Part shown: positions 57,306 through 64,000 of the stretch, piece after piece
Layout: every line of letters starts with the position of its first letter
How positions within the stretch are numbered: position 1 is the stretch's first letter
Assembly: GCF_024166365.1 (NCBI RefSeq)
Contig: NC_064820.1
Span: 52,863,501 to 52,927,500 of the forward strand
DNA: 64,000 nucleotides
Reading direction: 5' to 3'
From: Elephas maximus indicus
Taxonomy: Eukaryota > Chordata > Mammalia > Proboscidea > Elephantidae
Notes under the pieces: model-generated
Databases searched by the model: none
What the model saw: the letters and a program-made list of their open reading frames with translations, nothing else
Told to the model about the DNA's origin: nothing
Position numbers and translations under genes: made by a program

Positions 57306-58637
57306 ACTTTACCCATAAAAAAGATAGCTGTGTAATTCCCCCCCATCCACGCATCATGTGAAGATGGATTATTTAATATTCACTTGGTTTTATCATTTAA
57401 TAAAAAAATCTCACCAAAAAGTTAGATGGTGGTACTGAGTAACAGATGCCAGTCCTGCTATCAGAAATGGGACAGGGAACCTGGTCCATTCTTCCCGTCT
57501 CCTCCCTCCCTCCTGATGATGATCACATTCTGTCATTGAGAATTCAGTCAAAAGCTATGAATTCAAGAAAGTACATGTAGAGAAGTACTGTTTCTTTTTT
57601 TGTAATATGCATTTGATGTTTTTATTAACTTTTAAATATATAAGTAAAAGTAAATTCATTCTTTTTTAATATTGAAATACTATTTTATTTCCAGAAATAT
57701 CATGAATTAGAGAATCTTTAAACCCTCCTGCCACACCTAGAAATTCCAGATAAAATATGCCAAACATTCTTTTAACTCTATAGCTAAGCTCACAAAGAAG
57801 GAAAGATAATTTACAATAGCCAAAACTGGCAAACAGGGCAGTGACCTATGAGTTGATGACATGTTAGGTTTCCCTGTTTCTGTAGCCAAGGCACTTGGGT
57901 TTTAAGAGTCACAGAGATACAAGAATCAAGACTGAATCCATGCAAGGAGGGGAGTTGGCACTGCTAACCCTTCAAAAGCTGATCCTTTGTAGGCTATAAA
58001 CATAGTAGAAGATTTGACCTCGGTCTTAGAAAAAGGAAAAACAAAAATCAGCTGACCAGCACAAGATGATAAGTTGGCTTCTTCATTTCAGCCTTAACCT
58101 GCATTAAAAACCGAAGACTTTCCTGAGTATTCAAAGAAATGGGCCTGCCCTCGCACAGGCTTAGATTTCACATTTGTATTACCTGCCAGAGACAGGAGCC
58201 TCAAAATTGAGAAATACCAGAACGGTCCTTAGCAGATGGTACTTTGCCAGGAAAACAGATGCAAAAGATCTCTGGAAGGATGCATTATCCACCCTGGCTG
58301 TGCAGTCCCTGCTGAGGATATGCTCACAGACAGAATTATAAAAACACTGGACCGCTCAGAGTCAGCTAAGGAGCAGTAGGATTAGATGTTCTGGAACTTC
58401 AGATCCTAGAAATAAAAGGTAGGAGCATAAAAAAAGGTAACAAAAAGAAAACAAACAAACATTTTACTATCAAAAAACATAAAGCCATTTTGAAAAATAG
58501 CCAAATAGAACTTCTGAATATAAAAATTAAACCTTTTTATAGATGAAATCAAAGCTACCTTGACTACACACCCCTTCAGTCTCTGTCTCCTCTTTTCCAT
58601 AGGTAATCCCAGTTCGGTGTGTGTTTCTTTCCCATTA

Positions 58638-58822
58638 AAAAAAAAAAAAGTTGCTATCGAGTAGTATTCCAACTCAGAGTAGAACTGCCCCATAGTGTAT
58701 CCAAGGCTGTACATCTTTACGTAAGCCAACTGCCACATCTTTCTCCCATGGAGAAATGGATTCGAACCATCGACCTTTAGGTTAGCAGCCAAGCACTTCG
58801 CAGCTGCGCCACCAGGGCTCCT
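58638..58822 (-). mobile_element. AfroSINE (longer subtype)
   Basis: Reverse copy with A(13) at its left, CTATCGAGTAGTATTCCAAC, the ACTGCCACATCTTTCTCCCA linker and GCGCCACCAGGGCTCC. The flanks TTTCTTTCC repeat on both sides. Confidence 0.9.
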
Positions 58823-58996
58823 TTTCTTTCCTGTGCTTTACATCTATGTGTATGTTTCCAAAGAAACTAGTATTTTTTAATATTAATAGTATAGGAATGT
58901 ATATATTATTCTGGAAAATGTTTATTTTCGTTCAACTTAGTTGAATGAAAAAGGTCACCACCTTAATCATATTGCAAATTCCTATGCACTATACTG

Positions 58997-59080
58997 TTTC
59001 TGTACTGACTAATCCAATGTTTTTCGAACTTTTTAGTATTTCTGTACTGACTAATCCAATGTTTTTCGAACTTTTTAGTA
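58997..59080 (+). repeat. 42-bp tandem duplication
   Basis: TTTCTGTACTGACTAATCCA and the following 22 bases occur twice, at 58997 and 59039, without visible mismatch. Confidence 0.92.
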
Positions 59081-59154
59081 TAAGACCATTATTATAAGAG
59101 CTCAAGAAAAGGTTTAAACACAGGAGAAAACATTCTTTGATTGTTATAAGGGTG

Positions 59155-60105
59155 GGGAGGGAGGGAGGGAGAGGGGTATTCACTAGCCAGTAGACAAGAA
59201 TTATTTTAGGTGAAGGGAAGGACAACATGCAATACAGGGGAAGTCAGCACAACTGGACTAACCCAGAAGCTGAGAAGTTTCCTGAATACAACCAAACCCT
59301 TCGAGGGAGAGAGTAGCAGGGGCGGGGACCTGGGGACCATGATTTCAGGGGACATTTAGGTCAATTGATATAACAAAGTGTATTAAGAAAATATTCTGCA
59401 TCCCACTTTGGTGAGTGGTATCTGGTGTCTTAAAAGCTAGCAAGCGGCCATCTAAGGTGCATCAATTGGTCCCAGGCCACCTCGGGCAAAGGAGAATGAA
59501 GAGCACCAAAGACACGAGGAAAATATGAGCCCAAGAGAAAGAAAGGGCCACATAAACCAGACTCCATCAGCCTGAGACCAGAAAAACTAGATGGTGCCTG
59601 GCTACCACTAATGAGTGTCCTGACAGGGAATGCAACAGAGAATCCCTGTTGGAGTAGGAAAAAAGTGGGATGCAGACCCCCAATTCTAGTAAAAAGACCA
59701 GACGTAATGGTCTGGCTGATACTGGAGGGACCCCGGAGGTCACGGCCCCCAGACTCTCTGTTAGCCCCAAAACTAAAACCGTTCTCGAAGCCAGCCCTTC
59801 AGACAAAGATTAGACTGGACTGTAAGACATAAAATGATACTGGTGAGGAGTGTGCTTCTTAGCTCAAGTAGACACATGAGACTATGTAGGCAGCTCCTGT
59901 CTGGAAGTGAGATAAGAAGGAAGAGGGGGGACAGGAGCTGGTTGAATGGATACAGGAAACACAAGGTGGAGAGAAGGAGTGTGCTGTCACTTTGTAGGGA
60001 GAGCAACTAGGATCACATAACAATGTGTGTCTAAGTTTTTGTATGAGAAACTGACTTGAATTGTAAACTTTTACTTAAAGCACAATGGGAAAAAAATTTT
60101 TTTTA
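59155..60105 (+). mobile_element. 5'-truncated L1 3' end
   Basis: Afrotherian L1 3'UTR in forward orientation: CTTTGGTGAGTGGTATCTGG, TCTTAAAAGCTAGCAAGCGG, AAGACCAGACGTAATGGTCT, and the end TAAACTTTTACTTAAAGCAC followed by poly(A). It is related to the reverse copies at 4.7 and 7.5-8.7 kb. The 5' border is approximate. Open frames inside are incidental. Confidence 0.82.
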
Positions 60106-60484
60106 AGTGCTGCCCAAGGCAAAAAATACACGTTACCTTGTACCTTGGTATACCACCTACACGTGTATACAAACTCATACTGAAACAAAATGTCCTTCAG
60201 GCAATACCTTTATTTAATGTGTGTTGTACTCTGATAATTTCTTGTTCCTTCTGCTCTAATCCATTAAAAAAAAAAATCTGGTCGTAACTACTAAACTGAT
60301 TTTATGATCTACTAATAGGTTTTACCTTGCAATTTGAAAAATTACATTTTATTACATTAATTTCTTGTTTTTTTCCAGCATCAGTAACACATTTTTAATT
60401 TTTAAAACATTATTGTGTGTGTGTGTGCATGTAATTGTAATTTGTTTTAATAATACTGTTAAAAGGTATATATAACTATGTATA

Positions 60485-61690
60485 TAGTTGTTAGGTTCCA
60501 TTGAGTCAGTTGCAACTCATAGTAACTCTACGTACAACAGAATGAAACAGTGCTTAGTCCTCCATCATTCTCACAATCATTGCTATGTTTGAGCCCCTTG
60601 TTGCAGCCACTGTGTCAATCCGTCTCGTTGAGGATCTTCCTCTTTTTCACTGACCCTCTGCTTTACCAAGCATGATGTCCTCTGGAGACTGGTTTCTCCT
60701 GATAACATGTCCAAAGTACATGAGACAAAGTCTCACCATCCTCTTTTCTAAGGAGTATTCTGGCTGCACCCCTTCTCCTCACTTATCTATTGTCTCATTA
60801 TCAAACACTTCATATTTATGACAATAATAAAAAATCTAACTGACTATCTTGCACATTTAACAACAGACGTCTGGCAGTAACAAATGCCAAGATATGAGGC
60901 AAAAGTAACGCTAGCTTTGATGGTTAAGGTTACGTGTCTGCTTGGCTGGGTAGTGATTCTCAAGGATATGGTATTTTGTAATGATGTAATTTGGCAGTTA
61001 TGTAATGATGTAGTCATCCTCCATTTTTGTGTAACACCAGTTTCGCATAACAACTTGGTCTTTGCAGTGAGGAGAGGTTGTACTTCTTCCAAGGCAGATT
61101 TGTTTGTTCTTCTGAGAGTCTGTGGTATATTCAGTAATCTTCGCCAACACCATAATTCAAAGGCATCAATTCCTCGGTCTTTCTTATTCATTGTCGAGCT
61201 TTGGCCTGCATATGAGGCGATTGAAAATACCATGGCTTAAAACAGGTACATTTTAGTCCTCAAAGTGACATCTTTGCTTTTGAACACTTTAAAGAGGTCT
61301 TTTGCAGCAGATTTGCCCAATGCACTGTGTCGTTTAATTTCTTGACTGCTCCTTCCATGGGTGTTGATTGTGGATCCAAGTAAAATGAATCCTTGACAAC
61401 TTCAGTCCTTTCTCCACTTACCATGATTTTGCTTATTGTTCCATTTGTGAGGATTTTTGTTTTCGTTATGTTGAGGTATAATCCGTACTGAAGGCTATAG
61501 TCTTTGATCTTCATCAGTGAGTGCATCAAGTCCTCTTCACTTTCAGCAAGCAAAGTTGTGTCATCTGTATATCACAAGTTGTTTGAGTCTTCCTCCAATC
61601 CTGATGCTGCATTCTTCTCTATGTAGCCAAGCTTCTCAGATTATTTGCTCAGCATACAGATGGAATAGGTATGGTAAAAGGATACAAACT
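60485..61690 (-). mobile_element. RTE LINE 3' part
   Basis: Reverse copy from the tail (TAGTTGTTAGGTTCCATTGA) to the region before the RT catalytic motif, split by a 300-bp insertion at 60775-61074. Frames are broken (for example LAESEEDLMHSLMKIKDYSL at about 61500 is preceded and followed by shifts). Confidence 0.88.
60775..61074. mobile_element. Unclassified 300-bp insertion in the RTE LINE
   Basis: Ends CTCCTCAC and GTGAGGAG form 8-bp inverted termini. The RTE segment TGGCTGCACCCCTT (left) and AGGTTGTACTTCTT (right) is present on both sides, so about 13 bp of target were duplicated. No poly(A) tail and no coding content. The duplication length does not suit a standard hAT or mariner element. 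Confidence 0.66.
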
Positions 61691-61691
61691 T

Positions 61692-61765
61692 GATGCCTAC
61701 CATATATATGTACGTATGTGTATACATATAGACATGTGTATATGTATGCATGTGTATATATGTAT
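61692..61765 (+). repeat. TATG/CATA-rich microsatellite
   Basis: ATATATATGTACGTATGTGT and GTATATGTATGCATGTGTAT tract next to the RTE fragment. Confidence 0.8.
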
Positions 61766-62319
61766 TTTTTTCTTAGACTTTTTTTTTTTTTTAATCAAAT
61801 TCCATAAAATGCACTGTTGGGATTTTGATTGATTTTTTCATTGAATTTATAGATTAATTTGGAGGGTTAATGTTTTTACAGTATTGTATTTAGTTCTGTG
61901 ATTTAGATTTCATTTGACTTAGGGTATCTATTACAGTTAATCTTAATTGTAGTATTCATATTTGAATAATATCTCCCCTGCCAGCATGAACAATTTTTAA
62001 TTCACCTCTGTATCCCATATAGTATATAAAAGTACTGAACAAGTTTGTTTTGGCTAATAAATCAATCAACCATATAAGACAAAAACTTCCTATACAATTC
62101 CCATCTCCTTTAGGCAGAGTTTTAGTAAACCTAAACTTTCAGTCTAAGGCAGGTGCCTTATCTATCTGAAGAAAGTGAGAGTGGGCATATAGATTCAGTA
62201 TTTTAAAGCCTGTATTCGGAGCCACTTTGATTATCCAGATCAGTTTTAAAAAATTCATTGAGAGCCTGACATACAAAGGTGAGTATGATTGACTTATCCT
62301 CCCCCCCACCCTTTTCATA

Positions 62320-62560
62320 GAGTTTATGTTCCAGAGAGGAGAGACGATGAATAAGTAAACAAAGTAATTGAAAAGATAATGTCAGACAGTGCTAAGTGCT
62401 GGGAAGAAAATAAGTCAAGCTGGTGTGATAGAGAGTGACTGTTCGGCAAACAACTTTAGAAAGGCTGCCTGACCGTATCTGAGGGCTTATGCGAGGTGAC
62501 TCAGGTTGGAGCTGGCCATATTGATAGCAGCTGAGGTGGAGTGGGGGCGTAATTCAATCA
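62320..62560 (+). repeat. Ancient LINE (L2-like) remnant
   Basis: GACAGTGCTAAGTGCTGGGA, GATAGAGAGTGACTG and GCGAGGTGACTCAGGTTGGA follow the order of an old mammalian LINE end. Family uncertain. Confidence 0.4.
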
Positions 62561-63047
62561 ATCATGCTTATGCAGTGAGACCCCAGTAAAGGTTCTGGAC
62601 ACAGAAGCTTCATGGACTTCCTGGTTGGGGAAAGACATGGATGCATATAGGAGGATAGGATGTGTCCCCTTTTTGGGACATAGAAGCTCTGTGTTGGGAA
62701 CTCTCCCAGACCTTGTCTTATGCTCCTTTTCATTTGTATCCTTTTAGCTATAATAAAACTGTAATACTTGGGAGAAGAGTGAAAATGACAAGGATCAGGA
62801 AGCAGTGTCCTTGTGATATTTTACAGATTTAAGATTTATTTTTTATTCAAAGGAGTTATTTTATAAAGCCAGTTCAATCCCGTATGAAAAGAAATATAGC
62901 ATTAATGGAGCAACAGCTTGTTAAAAAGAGGACTGATGGCTTTGTTTTTATGTAGGGTTGCTAGCCTTGTGTTAGTATGGCCGTCTAACTGTTTCTGTAA
63001 CTTTTCTGTAAGTTCCATCTGTATTTTAGGGTGTAACATTAAATCTC

Positions 63048-63214
63048 TAAGGAGACCTGGTTAAGAACTCAGCTGCTAACTGAAAGGTGGGCAGTTCAAA
63101 TCCACCAGTTCCTCTGTGGGAGAAAGATGTGGCAGTCTGCTTCCTTAAGGATTACAGCCTTGGAAACCTTGTGGGGCAGTTCTGAGTCAGAATTGACTTG
63201 ATGACAATGGATTT
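63048..63214 (+). mobile_element. AfroSINE (longer subtype)
   Basis: Forward copy with A-box side GACCTGGTTAAGAACTCAGC, B-box GGGCAGTTCAAATCCACC, the GTGGCAGTCTGCTTCCTTAA linker and a shortened RTE-like end. Confidence 0.88.
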
Positions 63215-63645
63215 GGTTTGGTTTGCTTTTAACAGGAGACCTCACTAACTTCAGCAGTGCAGTGAAGGAAAGGTCAGGCTCATGAGCCACCTTGTTTCCT
63301 AGCCCTCCTTCAATCAGAGCTGCCTCATCTCATCTCACCATTAAAAGTGTTTTATATATTTTAGTGCACTTAATTCTTTTTAAATAAGAGTTTCTGTTTT
63401 TAGAACACATTTATAAACACTATCCTATGCAAGGAATTTTAATGATCTTTTTCCATTTTTTTTTTTTTAATAAAAGAACATAGTAGATTGCGGTTCTAAA
63501 AGATACATTTCCTAAATGGACCCACTAAAGCTTAAACATTGTCATTTCGCAGCAAATTGCTTAAAGCTCCATATCGTTTCTTTAATCTAATTATGAAAAT
63601 AAGAGAACATTTAGACATATATAAATTACCGTATGATTTTAAATC

Positions 63646-64000
63646 TTAGGCTGGGTTCTCTAGAGAAGCAAAACCAGTAAAGCATATAAATATATCAAGA
63701 GAGATCAAGATTTATATCAAGGAAATGGCTCACTCAGTTGTAGAGGCCGGAACATACCAAGTCCATGGGTCAGGTTAGAGGCTTCTGGAGATAGGAAGGC
63801 AAGACCGCAAGGCTTCTGATTCCCGTAGTTGCAGGGGATGGCGAACCCAAGATTGTCAGGCGGGAGAGCTGGACTTTTTCTCACAGGCTGTGAAGATCGG
63901 TGAATCCCAAGATTGGCAAGTAACCTGCTAGCTGAAGTTCCAAGAACCAGAGGTCAGACGAACAAGAGGCAGCTGCAGGATCCAGAGACAGCAAAAGCCA
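63646..64000 (+). repeat. Unclassified interspersed repeat, cut by the window edge
   Basis: Starts GGCTGGGTTCTCTAGAGAAG, a phrase that opens a common mammalian interspersed repeat, and contains repeated AACCCAAGATTGTCAGG and ATCCCAAGATTGGCAAG phrases. LTR or DNA-transposon origin not decided. Confidence 0.5.

Larger units (their letters stand above)
53538..64000 (+). other. EMB: EMB intron 2 (start; continues beyond the window)
   Basis: Runs from donor GTAAATG to the window edge. It contains the D2 repeat, a decayed threefold repeat at 54.2-56.5 kb, four AfroSINEs, an L1 end, an RTE end and a MER5A-like element. Nothing else is recognised in 57306-58637 and 61690-63047. Confidence 0.72.

Noticed and set aside
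59567-60006. Overlapping - strand open frames of about 78 codons
   Set aside because: They lie antisense in an L1 3'UTR and are incidental.

Overview
This is a piece of mammalian nuclear genome, very probably from an afrotherian (elephant, hyrax or manatee group). The diagnostic repeats are about two dozen AfroSINE copies (tRNA-derived SINEs whose 3' end carries the sequence GAGTCGGAATCGACTC), several copies of their RTE-type LINE partner, and afrotherian-type L1 ends. The species itself cannot be read from the window.

Only one live protein-coding gene is supported: the 5' end of EMB (embigin, an immunoglobulin-superfamily glycoprotein of the basigin group) on the + strand. A CpG island at about 40.97-41.65 kb holds exon 1 (start codon and signal peptide, 41359-41470). 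Exon 2 lies 12 kb downstream at 53448-53537. The Ig and membrane exons lie beyond the window.

The main discovery is a second, dead EMB copy on the - strand, head to head with the live gene. Exons 3 to 8 of an unprocessed EMB copy are spread from 31.92 kb down to 7.40 kb, most with recognisable splice sites. It carries a cysteine-to-arginine change in Ig domain 1, a 1-bp frameshift in exon 5, a stop and a shifted 3' end in exon 6, and an L1 inserted in exon 8. Exons 1 and 2 of this copy were not found. The left half of the window is therefore mostly the decayed introns of this pseudogene, filled with repeats.

Layout. 0.9-4.06 kb: near full-length RTE LINE with a 10-bp target-site duplication. 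7.4-8.7 kb: L1 insertion in pseudogene exon 8, with a probable 3' transduction and a mitochondrial ND1 fragment inside it. 14.8-22.2 kb: an inverted RTE LINE flanked by direct repeats of about 440 bp, the right one split by an ORF1-only (HAL1-like) L1 whose 5'UTR carries a 90-bp tandem array. 28-30.4 kb: RTE ends, an AfroSINE and a MaLR-like LTR. 31.4-31.9 kb: pseudogene exons 4 and 3. 34-35.2 kb: broken endogenous retroviral pol. 37-38.9 kb: a hAT-like MITE, a tRNA-Gly/RTE chimeric SINE and a second MaLR-like LTR. 41-53.5 kb: EMB promoter, exon 1, intron 1 and exon 2. 53.5-64 kb: EMB intron 2, with local duplications, AfroSINEs, an L1 end and an RTE end. No CRISPR, operon or other prokaryotic feature is present, and no functional RNA gene was found.
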